From positions 1-50,661 of the IMG/VR virus record IMGVR_UViG_3300017917_000210: a stretch of DNA of 50,661 bases; one strand, given 5' to 3'. The notes under the pieces were generated by a model. The model was not told the origin of the DNA. It was given only the letters and a program-made list of their open reading frames with translations, and did not search any database. Shown here one piece after another: positions 15,631 through 24,379 of this stretch. A program made the position numbers and the translations under genes. Origin of the DNA: a virus. The first letter of the stretch is position 1; every line of letters starts with the position of its first letter.

Positions 15631-16142
15631 TTGATTACCTCGTCTTGAGTATATTTAGACCAGTCAGTGAACACAGCACGATTTTGTAGATCATGTAAAC
15701 TGTGACACCATACGCCTGGATTGGTTGCTTGAAAATCTCGGTCGTCTATTTTGATAGTGGTATTGTAATTGTATAGTTTAGCGTAAGGTAATTTTACACT
15801 AATCATTGGAATAAATCTAGAGTGTTCGATCAAACTGCTTTCTAATACCCCTTCGGCAGCAGAGACATCAACATCCAGAGTACACCAGGCGCCGTGCATC
15901 AAACATGGACCAATCATGTTTTCCCAGCGTTGCCATTCTTCTGCATTATTGACAGCAGGGTTGGTGAAACTTTGATTGGCGCCAAAGTAGATGTGTTCGC
16001 AGTTGTTCTTTTGTGCCAACCCAACTATTTTAGCTGGGTTGATTACTCCAACCACAAATAAGGTACGCATGCCAAATGCAGGCGAGTGTTCAACTTCGGT
16101 GCCAACAAAAAAGTCAACACCTTCATGCCCTTGTCTATTCAT
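15627..16142 (-). CDS. Hypothetical protein, 171 aa
   Basis: Begins MNRQGHEGVDFFVGTEVEHS. Features a parallel alternation of hydrophobic strands and acidic ends (FFVGTEVEHSPAFG, HIYFGANQSF, WCTLDVDVSA, FIPMISVKLP, IKIDDRDF, GVWCHSLHDL), as in TIM-barrel-like enzymes. It is the third gene upstream of DpdA's operon partner YdcH-like protein in the same transcription unit. Function unknown; a role in the deazaguanine pathway is possible but only by position. Confidence 0.65.
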   Translation of the reverse strand: MNRQGHEGVDFFVGTEVEHSPAFGMRTLFVVGVINPAKIVGLAQKNNCEHIYFGANQSFTNPAVNNAEEWQRWENMIGPCLMHGAWCTLDVDVSAAEGVLESSLIEHSRFIPMISVKLPYAKLYNYNTTIKIDDRDFQATNPGVWCHSLHDLQNRAVFTDWSKYTQDEVIK

Positions 16143-16351
16143 CTGTCATCATCCATATCAACGTGTTCATGATCGTGTTCCCATTGCAGTTTCTGTAGTT
16201 TAGCAATTTCGTCCTTTAAAAGCAACTTTTTCTTTTTCATTTCAGCCAAGTGATCAACTTGAACATGTGGATGATTCCGTTCCATGTCATCAATTTGCTT
16301 GTTGAGTACTCGGTGCATTTCTTCTAGATGCTTGATACGGGTTTCGTACAT
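16139..16351 (-). CDS. YdcH/DUF465-like coiled-coil protein
   Basis: A 70-aa highly charged helical protein: RIKHLEEMHRVLNKQIDDME, then EMKKKKLLLKDEIAKLQKL, the pattern of the YdcH (DUF465) family, followed by an H/D-rich tail. Probably an antiparallel coiled coil. A strong AGGAG site precedes the ATG. The family's function is not established. Confidence 0.7.
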   Translation of the reverse strand: MYETRIKHLEEMHRVLNKQIDDMERNHPHVQVDHLAEMKKKKLLLKDEIAKLQKLQWEHDHEHVDMDDDR

Positions 16352-16364
16352 TGGAGATCTCCTG

Positions 16365-17912
16365 TTACTGAGTGGCTTCTAGTTCATTGAGTTTGTTTTC
16401 GTCAAACTCTATTTCCTCTTCGGGTTCTGGTTCAACATATTCAAACAGTGCATTGAATTGACTGTGTGCGTTCACGGTCTTCTTGCCTTTGAATCCGCGA
16501 GTGCCCACAATGTCCATCCAATAACGGCTGTAGCTTTCGATGATATCCAAACTCTCTTGCTTGGTTGGTGCAGCAAACACAGCATTCACGATGTCACGGA
16601 AACGAGCATGATCTCCTGCTTCGTTCCACATCATGTTTGGCCATGTACCAGCATCGTATTCACGATTGGCACGTTGCACCGATTCAATGTGCGTCCATAC
16701 GTTATGACCCATCATTAGTGCATAACTAAAGCTGTCCCAGCTGGTCTTACCTTCCTTGCCAATCTTGTTTAGATCGCCCGGTTTGTAAATGCACACATCT
16801 TTGATCTGCAGGTGCTGGCTGATAGGGCTTTCATCAAAGTGTGGAAATATACCGTCTTGTAACACAGTATCTTTGAATGAACGACTATCTGTAGCATACT
16901 TTTTGTCATCTGCACTAGGACTCATTCTGTAACACCACTTGTCATTGTGTGGCAAATCAATGTGATGATACATCTGTCCATTGGCAGTGGCCAGGAAAGG
17001 ACTGGCGCAGTCAAAGCTGATAGTAAACTGTGGATTCACATACTTACGAACAGCACGTTGAATATCTGTGAGCAGCACTGCCCACTCTAATTTGCTAGTA
17101 CCCAAGAAGTGCATCCAGTCGTGAACACCTTCTTGCAGCAGGTTATCATATCGCAAGGTTACTAATCTTTTGAGAACCAGGTGAATGTCGCACATGTTCT
17201 GACCACCCATGGCCCATCCATCAAAGTGTGTGTCAGGGTATTGTGCAGGGTCACAGTAGTGTTTCATGATGTCATACCAACGATCAGCGTCAGTATGATT
17301 GGCACCTTGTAACACATTTAAAATTCTAGTGCCGCCATTGTTCTTGCCTTTGCGATGCTTCATAAAGTACTCGTTGTTGTACTTGGTGGCATCCACTGCT
17401 TCTTGCAGTGTGGAGATCTGACACTTTTCGCTGGCATGCTTGTCATGAATAACCCAAGTGGGGATATCCAAGGTCATTGCATAGTCACTGATGCCATCGA
17501 GCCATTTAAGAACAGCTTCGCGTTTCTTTTGTGCCTTAGGGCAACCTGAGTTGGCTTTCCAGTCGCCTTCCCACAAGCCTTTGGCAATCTGGAATCCACC
17601 TGAGTCACCTAGCATGAACGTGCCTGGCTCGCGATTGCGAACCATGTCTTCACTCCAGTCTTGCTTGTTGAGATCTAGATTAGCGTGGCCACCTGAATAC
17701 AAACTCCACTTGTATGGAAACAGTGCCTTTTGACTGTTGAGCCAATTCATCATTTCCATGTCTGGAATACCTGCTGGCATACGAGCAGGATCCACATATG
17801 GCCCGTTTACTGGATCACGCTGCTTGCCTATGTAAGTGGCATAGAAGCCGCTGATAGCAGGTAAAAATATTGCGTAATCGTTTTGTTTGGCTGTTAGATT
17901 ATCTTGACTCAT
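16365..17912 (-). CDS. dpdA: DpdA-like DNA-guanine transglycosylase (TGT superfamily)
   Basis: A 515-aa protein with the tRNA-guanine transglycosylase active-site layout: MLGDSGGFQ (D103, the TGT general-base position), MTLDIPT (D149), NVLQG (199-203), DGWAMGGQ (231-238), FLGTSK (269-274) and ISFDCASPF, whose D301 matches the TGT nucleophile. The usual TGT zinc motif (CxCxxC) is not apparent, and the protein is longer than tRNA enzymes, both as expected for DpdA. DpdA swaps guanine in DNA for a 7-deazaguanine such as preQ0. With FolE, QueD and QueE in the window, it implies modified phage DNA that resists host restriction. QueC is not visible here. Confidence 0.82.
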   Translation of the reverse strand: MSQDNLTAKQNDYAIFLPAISGFYATYIGKQRDPVNGPYVDPARMPAGIPDMEMMNWLNSQKALFPYKWSLYSGGHANLDLNKQDWSEDMVRNREPGTFMLGDSGGFQIAKGLWEGDWKANSGCPKAQKKREAVLKWLDGISDYAMTLDIPTWVIHDKHASEKCQISTLQEAVDATKYNNEYFMKHRKGKNNGGTRILNVLQGANHTDADRWYDIMKHYCDPAQYPDTHFDGWAMGGQNMCDIHLVLKRLVTLRYDNLLQEGVHDWMHFLGTSKLEWAVLLTDIQRAVRKYVNPQFTISFDCASPFLATANGQMYHHIDLPHNDKWCYRMSPSADDKKYATDSRSFKDTVLQDGIFPHFDESPISQHLQIKDVCIYKPGDLNKIGKEGKTSWDSFSYALMMGHNVWTHIESVQRANREYDAGTWPNMMWNEAGDHARFRDIVNAVFAAPTKQESLDIIESYSRYWMDIVGTRGFKGKKTVNAHSQFNALFEYVEPEPEEEIEFDENKLNELEATQ

Positions 17913-18307
17913 GGACTTGCTTGTACCTCTCCGTGATCTGAATGTGATTCTTGTAAAGTGAGTGCGTCCATGACTTTGAATCTCTCGTAAGCATCTTTCA
18001 GTCCTGGGTGTTTTTTCATACGTGCTTCAAGATCCTGCTCCTCAAGCATTTTCTTTTGTGCCCAGTCCAAGATGCGTTCTGCTTCTGGTGTAAGTCCAAC
18101 ACTGGCAACACTGTTGCCTACCATCTGCCATGTGTTACCGTCAAAGATTTCCATGCACTGATTACTGGTATTGTAACGCACCTGTCCTACAAAACTTTGT
18201 GGACCAGGGCTTTGTCCTGCGGCCCAGTTGTTGTAGATGCTGGGGGTACTTGGACTACCACCAGCCACTGTTACATACCTGCCAGATTGGTATACACCCT
18301 TGATCAT
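17909..18307 (-). CDS. Hypothetical protein with tail-fibre-like N-terminal half
   Basis: A 132-aa protein. Residues 1-65 are beta-rich and include GVYQSGRYVTVAGGSPSTPS and VRYNTSNQCMEIFDGNTWQ, a pattern common in phage tail fibre or tail-associated proteins. The C-terminal part is helical (TPEAERILDWAQKKMLEEQD). It is coupled by 4-base overlaps to both the sliding clamp and DpdA. It might be a virion or adaptor protein. Function not assigned. Confidence 0.65.
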   Translation of the reverse strand: MIKGVYQSGRYVTVAGGSPSTPSIYNNWAAGQSPGPQSFVGQVRYNTSNQCMEIFDGNTWQMVGNSVASVGLTPEAERILDWAQKKMLEEQDLEARMKKHPGLKDAYERFKVMDALTLQESHSDHGEVQASP

Positions 18308-19035
18308 TTGGTTTGTGCTGGCAGTAGATAGTTGTAAACTGCAATACCTGAGTCCACAGTGATCTGCATAACACCTGCATCGCTGATCTTGAGATTTTTA
18401 TCTCCGCCTAGATTCAGAATGCTGATAACTGCACCAACTGGCCAACTCCAGCTTTTGCTCAACACACCAGTAACACCATCTTGGAACACAAAGTTGCCAG
18501 CATGGCTGCTATGGTCACCAAAGTAAAACTTCAGTGTATTGTTTTCAGTCTTGCTAACAAAGGTTGGTTCGTCGCTGTTGGCGCTGGCCTGGAACTTCAT
18601 CTTTTGAATACTGGCCACAGTAGGAGTAATCTCCACATTCCATTTGACCTGTTGCATGCGCACAGTTTTTAGTTTTTCGTTGATAATAGCTGACTCCATG
18701 AAACGATAGTCGTTCTTAAAGTCACCTGCTTTGTTTTCAAAGTGAATACCAACTGGTACATCTTCGCCATTGCGATTCTGTGTGTTGATACTGAGTTTGG
18801 CATCTTCCTTGTATTCTTGAATATTAAGAATAGTATTCAGTTTGCCTAGATTGGGCATACCAAATGTGCCCACAAACTCTGGCACAGGGTTTTTAAATTT
18901 AGCTTGCACGATAACACTGCGATCATCTGCAATAGCGTCAATTTTGGTTTCTTGGCTGTCGCCAGTGATCTTGACTAGGTCAATGATGCCCAATCCTTGA
19001 GTGTGTTGTACGAGGTCTTGTAAGTAGTCTTTCAT
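18304..19035 (-). CDS. 45: Sliding clamp, T4 gp45-like
   Basis: A 243-aa protein, close to T4 gp45 (228 aa). It has the two-domain layout of PCNA-like clamps; the stretches FGMPNLGKLNTIL, FGDHSSHAGNFVFQ and a C-terminal ITVDSGIAVYNYLLPAQTK resemble gp45 of marine T4-like phages. The clamp holds the polymerase on DNA and, in T4, also activates late transcription, which matters here because late boxes abound. Gene position just downstream of DNA polymerase agrees. It has a strong early promoter and a GGAG site. Confidence 0.82.
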   Translation of the reverse strand: MKDYLQDLVQHTQGLGIIDLVKITGDSQETKIDAIADDRSVIVQAKFKNPVPEFVGTFGMPNLGKLNTILNIQEYKEDAKLSINTQNRNGEDVPVGIHFENKAGDFKNDYRFMESAIINEKLKTVRMQQVKWNVEITPTVASIQKMKFQASANSDEPTFVSKTENNTLKFYFGDHSSHAGNFVFQDGVTGVLSKSWSWPVGAVISILNLGGDKNLKISDAGVMQITVDSGIAVYNYLLPAQTK

Positions 19036-19058
19036 TATGAATTCTCCAGTGATAGTGT

Positions 19059-19088
19059 ATTATAGATGAATGTATTTAGATTTGTCAA
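19059..19088 (-). promoter_or_regulatory. Early promoter of the sliding clamp, with embedded late box
   Basis: Minus strand: TTGACA (19083-19088), 18-base spacer, consensus TATAAT (19059-19064). The spacer includes CTAAATAC (19072-19079), a late-type box. Leader with GGAG site follows. Confidence 0.85.
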
Positions 19089-19107
19089 TACAAAGTTAAG
19101 TGCGATT

Positions 19108-21768
19108 TTATTCAAAAGTAAACAGTGTGTCAAATGTTGTTGCAATGTCAGTGTTCTCACCAATCTTCCAATTGAGAACACCCAACAGGTTTTCTACCTT
19201 TTGGTCCACAATAGTGGCTTCCATCAAACTGTCATCAAAAGGTAAATCTTTGAACCATTGCGGAATGTGTTGCTCGTCTGTAGGATATCCAACTGATGTA
19301 TAGTTCAATGGATTCTCTTTGAGTTTACACACCACAGTTTTCATACCGTCCACAATCTGCATGCTGTAGTTGTCGTTGTACATGCGACGTAGAGTGTTCC
19401 AGTTCAGTGCAGCACGAACGTGTCCTGGCATGTTGGCACGACCCAGGCGTTCTTCTTCTCGCCCATACTTGGTCAAGTTGTTCACACGTTTGGGTGTGCC
19501 TTTCTCCCACGCAGGTCTATCTTGGAATGCAATCTTGAACTCGCGTACCTTGTCGTAAACGTGTTCTTTGGTACAGCCAGTTAGCACATCCAACAACAAA
19601 CTGCTCAAGAAGTCTTGTACAACCTTGGGAGTGTCTGATCGCTTGAGATCCAGGCCCATGGCTTTGACCTTGCCTGGCTTGCCGTGTGTGTCCAATCTGT
19701 TGCCTTCTAGATCAAAGATCAACACAGCATAGCGTTTCTTCTTGATGTACAGGCCTTTCTCAGCAACCAGTTCTCGTCCGCCTTTGATCAACGATCCCAT
19801 GTTTCTTGGGCAATGACAGGCTCGTTCCATAAAGCCAGGGAAGCTGGCATTAACTTGGTCTGCAATGGTATCATACAGTTGAACACAGGTTTCTTTGTTC
19901 CATTCCATGCGTCCTGCAGCAACCTCGTCCTTGATAGCAGGCCATGCAGTAAAGTAGCAGGAGTCAGTGTCACCATAGATAATACTTTCGCCCACATGAT
20001 CATATGTGCCCATGATGCACTCGTTGATGTACGCATCCATATGTCGGGCAATGATACGTCCTGTGAGTGTAGTACTCTGACCAATGCGCTTGTCAAAAAA
20101 TCTACAACCAGGATTAAGAATAGCACCGTACAGCGAGTTCAGGTTAATCTTTTTGACCAACTGTCTCTTGTCCCAGAATGCCTTGTCTTCATCTGTTTCT
20201 GCGTCTTTCTTTTTGGCCTGCATCTCTTTACGTTCAGCGTACCAGCGTTCTAGCAAGCCAGGAATCACACCCTTTCTTTCATAAGTGAACAGTGTACCAT
20301 TGGCGCTCAAGGTCCAGGCTTGGTTACTGTCAAATACCAGCCGCCATATTTCAGCAGCACTGTGGACGGTGCTTTCGCCTGTTTCCCAGTCGATGGTTAT
20401 CTCTGTACCAACCTCTCCATTCATAACAGCAGTATATTCAAGGGTACCAAACATGTTTTCCCAAGCGTCAGCAAAACTGCTGCCTGAGTCCATTTTGTCC
20501 TTGATATAACGATCTGTCATGATCGGGCGCAGTTGTCCGACAATGGTTTCTGGACCCATGTTGAGCGCCCGGATCGCAGAAGGATACAGACTGTTGATGT
20601 CGATCGCTCCAACCCAGTCGTGCATGCCTTTTTTGGGGAAAGCAACATAGGCACCTGCTGCTTGTGTGTCACCTTGATCATCGCGATTCTTTCTATTAGG
20701 AACAATAAGTCCCAGTTGATGTGCTTCGTTGATAATAGCTTGCTCGGTAACCGCTACTGCACCCATTGTGGTTTGCAGTAGCACGGTGTTATCATGCGCC
20801 AGTTCATTGGCTAGATCCAAGAAACGCAGTTTCTTATCCAGCTTGGCCAACAGCATGGTATCCTGTCTGTTGTATTCAATAAAGGTTGGAAAGTCTTTGT
20901 TGTACAACTGATCCAGGGTGCCTTCGTATTGTGTCTTGCGTTCGTCCAGTTCATACTCTGCAATAGCATCCAAACTGTATGAGTGACGTTCTTCATAGGT
21001 GTATTTGCGATACAGTTGCATGTAGTCTAGATGCACACGACCAATCAAGTCAAAGGTCAAGTTCTCTGCACCAAAGCGTTCAAAGGTACGCTGCTTGGGC
21101 AACTGTCCCCATAGGCAGTATCTGCGAGTATCATCCTTGCTCAGCACACGCTGAGTGCGCATGACCATGTAGGGAATATCGAAGCCTTCTGAGTTCCATC
21201 CGCTGAGAATATCTGCATCGTCAATCAAGTTTAAGAATGTGTCGATCAGTTCTGACTCTCGTTCAAACAAGAAACAGTTGTCATACTTGGCAGCAATTTC
21301 TTCAGCAGTTTCCCAGCTCATGCCCTTGGGTGGCACAACAAGAGTAATTAACTTGTCCATCCAGTCTAGATAAAGACTGATAGCAGTCACAGCGTTAAAC
21401 GGATCGTCAGGCTTACTGAAACCACGTTCGGGGTCAAAGTCTACCTCAATGTCAAAAAATGCTGTTTGTAGTTTAGGTGAGTTGGCGCCTAGGTAATTGG
21501 TTTCAAGACAACGGAAGATTGGGTTGATGTCTGATTCCCAAATACGCTTGTTGCTGTTAAGGCGTAGTTCTTTTTGATACTCTTTGCTGTTGCGACTGTT
21601 GAAACGTGCAACTGGTGTGCCGTAGATTGTACGATACTTGCCCTTGGGGTCATCGTAGTAGAACACATAGTCTGCTGGAAACTCTCTGTATTCTCTTTGA
21701 CCGTTTACACGTTCTACAACATGTATGCGATCTTTAGCCCTGTCAAACAGGGCGTCAACATAACTCAT
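19108..21768 (-). CDS. 43: DNA polymerase, family B, T4 gp43-like
   Basis: An 886-aa replicative polymerase (T4 gp43 is 898 aa). The N-terminal part contains the 3'-5' exonuclease with Exo I FFDIEVDF (D106, E108), Exo II WNSEGFDIPY and Exo III YNRQDTMLL. The polymerase domain contains motif A DINSLYPSAI, motif B KINLNSLYGAI and motif C YGDTDSCYF with the catalytic aspartates. All motifs are intact. It acts with clamp gp45, loader gp44 and RNase H. A late-type box lies about 70 bases upstream. Confidence 0.97.
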   Translation of the reverse strand: MSYVDALFDRAKDRIHVVERVNGQREYREFPADYVFYYDDPKGKYRTIYGTPVARFNSRNSKEYQKELRLNSNKRIWESDINPIFRCLETNYLGANSPKLQTAFFDIEVDFDPERGFSKPDDPFNAVTAISLYLDWMDKLITLVVPPKGMSWETAEEIAAKYDNCFLFERESELIDTFLNLIDDADILSGWNSEGFDIPYMVMRTQRVLSKDDTRRYCLWGQLPKQRTFERFGAENLTFDLIGRVHLDYMQLYRKYTYEERHSYSLDAIAEYELDERKTQYEGTLDQLYNKDFPTFIEYNRQDTMLLAKLDKKLRFLDLANELAHDNTVLLQTTMGAVAVTEQAIINEAHQLGLIVPNRKNRDDQGDTQAAGAYVAFPKKGMHDWVGAIDINSLYPSAIRALNMGPETIVGQLRPIMTDRYIKDKMDSGSSFADAWENMFGTLEYTAVMNGEVGTEITIDWETGESTVHSAAEIWRLVFDSNQAWTLSANGTLFTYERKGVIPGLLERWYAERKEMQAKKKDAETDEDKAFWDKRQLVKKINLNSLYGAILNPGCRFFDKRIGQSTTLTGRIIARHMDAYINECIMGTYDHVGESIIYGDTDSCYFTAWPAIKDEVAAGRMEWNKETCVQLYDTIADQVNASFPGFMERACHCPRNMGSLIKGGRELVAEKGLYIKKKRYAVLIFDLEGNRLDTHGKPGKVKAMGLDLKRSDTPKVVQDFLSSLLLDVLTGCTKEHVYDKVREFKIAFQDRPAWEKGTPKRVNNLTKYGREEERLGRANMPGHVRAALNWNTLRRMYNDNYSMQIVDGMKTVVCKLKENPLNYTSVGYPTDEQHIPQWFKDLPFDDSLMEATIVDQKVENLLGVLNWKIGENTDIATTFDTLFTFE

Positions 21769-21838
21769 ATAATATCTCCATGTGTAACTTTGAGCTTACA
21801 CTGCTCTACATGCCGTTTCATGTCCGGCGAGACAATGA

Positions 21839-21846
21839 TATTTATT
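21839..21846 (-). promoter_or_regulatory. T4-late-type promoter box upstream of DNA polymerase
   Basis: AATAAATA on the minus strand overlapping the stop codon of the upstream membrane protein gene. The 70-base leader holds a short GCCG/CGGC hairpin and a GGAG site. Confidence 0.5.
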
Positions 21847-22132
21847 GTACAAGCATTCTCACCAAACCTATTGTGTCGATTGTGGTGAGAAGAATGTAAT
21901 TAGCCAGCATACCAAAGGAACGACGACTATAAGCACACCCAGCGTATATAGCACAGCCTGTAATCCAGATTGGGTACAGGACAATAAGGGGTGGATTAGG
22001 CACGGTGATGGCCATAGTGAGAGAACAGCCAATAGATATAGCCCAAGCCAGAACCTCAAGTATAAAACGAGATTTATTGCTCTTGTAGTCCTGCTTGATC
22101 CAGTCGAAGATTCCACTTAGTATGTCATTCAA
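21842..22132 (-). CDS. Small membrane protein, 96 aa
   Basis: Hydrophobic segments at about 23-42, 46-65 and 73-93 predict three membrane passes after a charged N-terminus (MNDILSGIFDWIKQDYKSNK). The motif YSRRSFGMLANYILLTTIDT lies in the last part. It is coupled to dsbA by a 4-base overlap. Function unknown. Confidence 0.7.
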   Translation of the reverse strand: MNDILSGIFDWIKQDYKSNKSRFILEVLAWAISIGCSLTMAITVPNPPLIVLYPIWITGCAIYAGCAYSRRSFGMLANYILLTTIDTIGLVRMLVQ

Positions 22133-22389
22133 AGTGTTTTACCTACTGTTTCGAGAATAGTGTTTAATTCCTCGTGGTCTGCATTGGTTTCGCCCAGCTT
22201 GCTCTTGTGTGCAATGCGAATGGCCTTTTTAAGAATGGCTGGTTTGACTTCCAGTTCTTCTGCGATGGCTTTTACTGTGTCGTTGAGTCCTTCTGACAAG
22301 GTCTCCACTTCCATCATTACCTGCATACCTTCATTGATTAATTGTGTGAGTTTGGCCTTTTGATCGGCGCTGAACATTCTAGCTGACAT
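22129..22389 (-). CDS. dsbA: DsbA-like double-stranded DNA-binding protein
   Basis: An 86-aa helical, charged protein of the size and pattern of DsbA in T4-like phages (T4 DsbA is 89 aa): KLTQLINEGMQVMMEVETLS, DTVKAIAEELEV, KKAIRIAHKSKLG. In T4 DsbA binds dsDNA near late promoters. The assignment rests on size, pattern and genomic place near the polymerase. An early promoter and a strong AGGAG site precede it. Confidence 0.65.
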   Translation of the reverse strand: MSARMFSADQKAKLTQLINEGMQVMMEVETLSEGLNDTVKAIAEELEVKPAILKKAIRIAHKSKLGETNADHEELNTILETVGKTL

Positions 22390-22409
22390 AGTATCTCCTT
22401 TGATGAGCT

Positions 22410-22438
22410 ATTATACAAAATACTAATTGAAAGTGCAA
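22410..22438 (-). promoter_or_regulatory. Probable early promoter of dsbA
   Basis: Minus strand: consensus -10 TATAAT (22410-22415), 17-base spacer, weak -35 TTGCAC (22433-22438). AAGGAG ribosome-binding site follows. Confidence 0.6.
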
Positions 22439-22442
22439 CTGT

Positions 22443-23147
22443 TTAGGTTCGCAGTTTTGCCAAACCAATAGTTCTCAAGGCATTGATATAAAACCATCCT
22501 ATGTCAAATTCATACCAACGCTTGCTTAGACAGGGGTTAGCAGGGTCCAGATGATGATTATTGTGAAGCTCTTCACCGCCAATAATAATACCCCATGGAG
22601 CAATATTTCTAGATCGATCTTTTGTTTCGCCATTTCTATATCCCCAGTAGTGTGCTAGGCCATTGATTACTCCAGCTGCCCAGAAAGGGATCCATATCAT
22701 TTGAATGCCCCAAATTATAACTCCTACCCAGCCAAACATCAAGGTGTTGAGCACAAGGAGAATGCCAATGCCAAGTCTACTGTGAGGCTGGTATACGTGA
22801 AGCTCCACCCAATCAGCAGGAGTGCCAGCACCATATGAATCAACCATGACTTTATCTTTGCTCGCTGCATGATATAACCCTGCTCCTTTGAATAATACTG
22901 TTAGTACTCCGAACACATGTGGTGAATGTGGATCACCGGGTTTGTCTGAATACTGGTGGTGTTTGCGATGTATAGCCACCCATTGCTTGGTGACCATGCC
23001 TGTGGTAAGCCATAGCCAGAAGCGCATGAAGTGCGCCACTGCTGGATGAAAGGTTACGCCGCGATGTGCTTGGCTACGATGTAGGTACATGGTAACGCAG
23101 GCAATGGTTATGTGTGTTGCTAGTAGTGTATAAATGATTTCGATCAT
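22443..23147 (-). CDS. Fatty-acid (delta-9-type) desaturase
   Basis: A 234-aa membrane-bound di-iron enzyme that would put a double bond into acyl chains. All three histidine boxes are present: HRSQAH (23-28), HRKHH (60-64) and HNNHH (195-199). Hydrophobic segments at about 4-22, 38-55, 125-148 and 150-165 fit the family topology. It is shorter than bacterial desaturases (often about 300 aa) but complete in active site. It overlaps the alpha/beta hydrolase gene by 4 bases, suggesting linked lipid work. A host-derived auxiliary gene is likely. Confidence 0.88.
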   Translation of the reverse strand: MIEIIYTLLATHITIACVTMYLHRSQAHRGVTFHPAVAHFMRFWLWLTTGMVTKQWVAIHRKHHQYSDKPGDPHSPHVFGVLTVLFKGAGLYHAASKDKVMVDSYGAGTPADWVELHVYQPHSRLGIGILLVLNTLMFGWVGVIIWGIQMIWIPFWAAGVINGLAHYWGYRNGETKDRSRNIAPWGIIIGGEELHNNHHLDPANPCLSKRWYEFDIGWFYINALRTIGLAKLRT

Positions 23148-23719
23148 ATGGGTAATTTACTTTGAATAATTTTTACTGTGTCTGGGTGTATCAATACTTC
23201 ATAATGGTTTGTGTGCAGGTCGATCAATTGCATGTTCTTGTTGGCACGTTGACTGTCTACAGTTACCACGCCATCGTTGGCACCGGGAATCCACGGACTA
23301 TTGCCACGTGTGGTAACAATGTTTGTCCATGGGTGTTTGACTTGTATTCTTTTCACATGCTCTATAGGTTCACTAACAGGAGTGATTTCTTTAAGCAAGG
23401 TACTAAATGGTGCAAAAAATTTAGCAAAACTGGCAATTTCACTGCCGCCATATGGTGTGCTAATAGTTACTCCGCCTGCTGTTTGATCTTTGAAATGATC
23501 TGCCAGACTCAAGCAGTAGATACCACCTAGGCTGTGACCAATAAAAAACAAATTGTCTGTGACAGTATGGCGCAGCTTTTCGTGCATCGCCTTGAGATTA
23601 TGAAAGAACCCGTCTTCGCTGTTGTATTCTAAAACAACATCAGTTCCAGGAATATGATCTCGCAGGTAATTAAAACTGGCTCCAGTAGCAGTAGCACCGT
23701 GGATGTAAACAGTAGTCAT
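23144..23719 (-). CDS. Alpha/beta hydrolase (lipase/esterase-like)
   Basis: A 191-aa hydrolase. Nucleophile elbow GHSLGG (S63), HGATATG oxyanion-loop region at 7-13, probable acid D149 (PGANDGVVT) and base H172 (HTNHYEVL) complete a catalytic triad. No signal peptide, so cytoplasmic. Neighbouring desaturase suggests acyl or lipid substrates, for example releasing or recycling acyl chains. Substrate unknown. Confidence 0.82.
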   Translation of the reverse strand: MTTVYIHGATATGASFNYLRDHIPGTDVVLEYNSEDGFFHNLKAMHEKLRHTVTDNLFFIGHSLGGIYCLSLADHFKDQTAGGVTISTPYGGSEIASFAKFFAPFSTLLKEITPVSEPIEHVKRIQVKHPWTNIVTTRGNSPWIPGANDGVVTVDSQRANKNMQLIDLHTNHYEVLIHPDTVKIIQSKLPI

Positions 23720-23726
23720 ACTGTAT

Positions 23727-24368
23727 TTACTTCCAGATTACCATCTTGAAACGTTCTTTTGGAATCCTAAAGTAATTGCACTTCCAGTCGCTTTGCTCAA
23801 AGAAACCCAAATGGTGCCATTCGTCTTTGTGCTTGAGTATACGCTGTCCGGCGTCATCCCAATCAATTTCTTTGATTTTAGGTTGCACCAGTTCTTTCAT
23901 TTCCGTAATTTCTTCGTAATCGAATCCATCGTATTCCCAGTGCAGTACTTCAAACGCATTGCCGTCGTGATCCACCCAGTCCATGCTAAAGTCTAATCCC
24001 CATTTAGGGCGCATGGAGATCAATTGATATACTCTGGGTACGTCCACGGCCCAGTACTTTAACTGTGCCAGTGCAGCACCTTTGTAACCTTTGCGTTCAA
24101 ACAACAGACTGTGATTTAGTATTGCGCCAGTGTCTTTGGGTTCTTGTGTGAACCAATCTTGTTTTAATGCAGTGCGATGACTGCGATGTGGCTTAGGAGT
24201 AGATTCGTTCGCGCTGGCAAATTCTTTTTCTAGCTCAGTTAGGTCGTATCCGTTTTGATCAAACAGTGCAAGATCGTCTGCGGTAGGAGCAAACACCAGT
24301 TTGCCAATGGAATTATTCCAATAGCCCTCGGAATTCAATTGATTGTTTGTTAGCACCAAGTCTTTCAT
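23727..24368 (-). CDS. Hypothetical protein, 213 aa
   Basis: A soluble protein starting MKDLVLTNNQLNSEGYWNNS. The second half is Trp/Asp-rich (MDWVDHDGNAFEVLHWEYDG) and ends in a basic stretch. No motif recognised. It lies 7 bases upstream of the hydrolase gene in the same unit. Confidence 0.65.
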   Translation of the reverse strand: MKDLVLTNNQLNSEGYWNNSIGKLVFAPTADDLALFDQNGYDLTELEKEFASANESTPKPHRSHRTALKQDWFTQEPKDTGAILNHSLLFERKGYKGAALAQLKYWAVDVPRVYQLISMRPKWGLDFSMDWVDHDGNAFEVLHWEYDGFDYEEITEMKELVQPKIKEIDWDDAGQRILKHKDEWHHLGFFEQSDWKCNYFRIPKERFKMVIWK

Positions 24369-24379
24369 TGGTCGACTCC

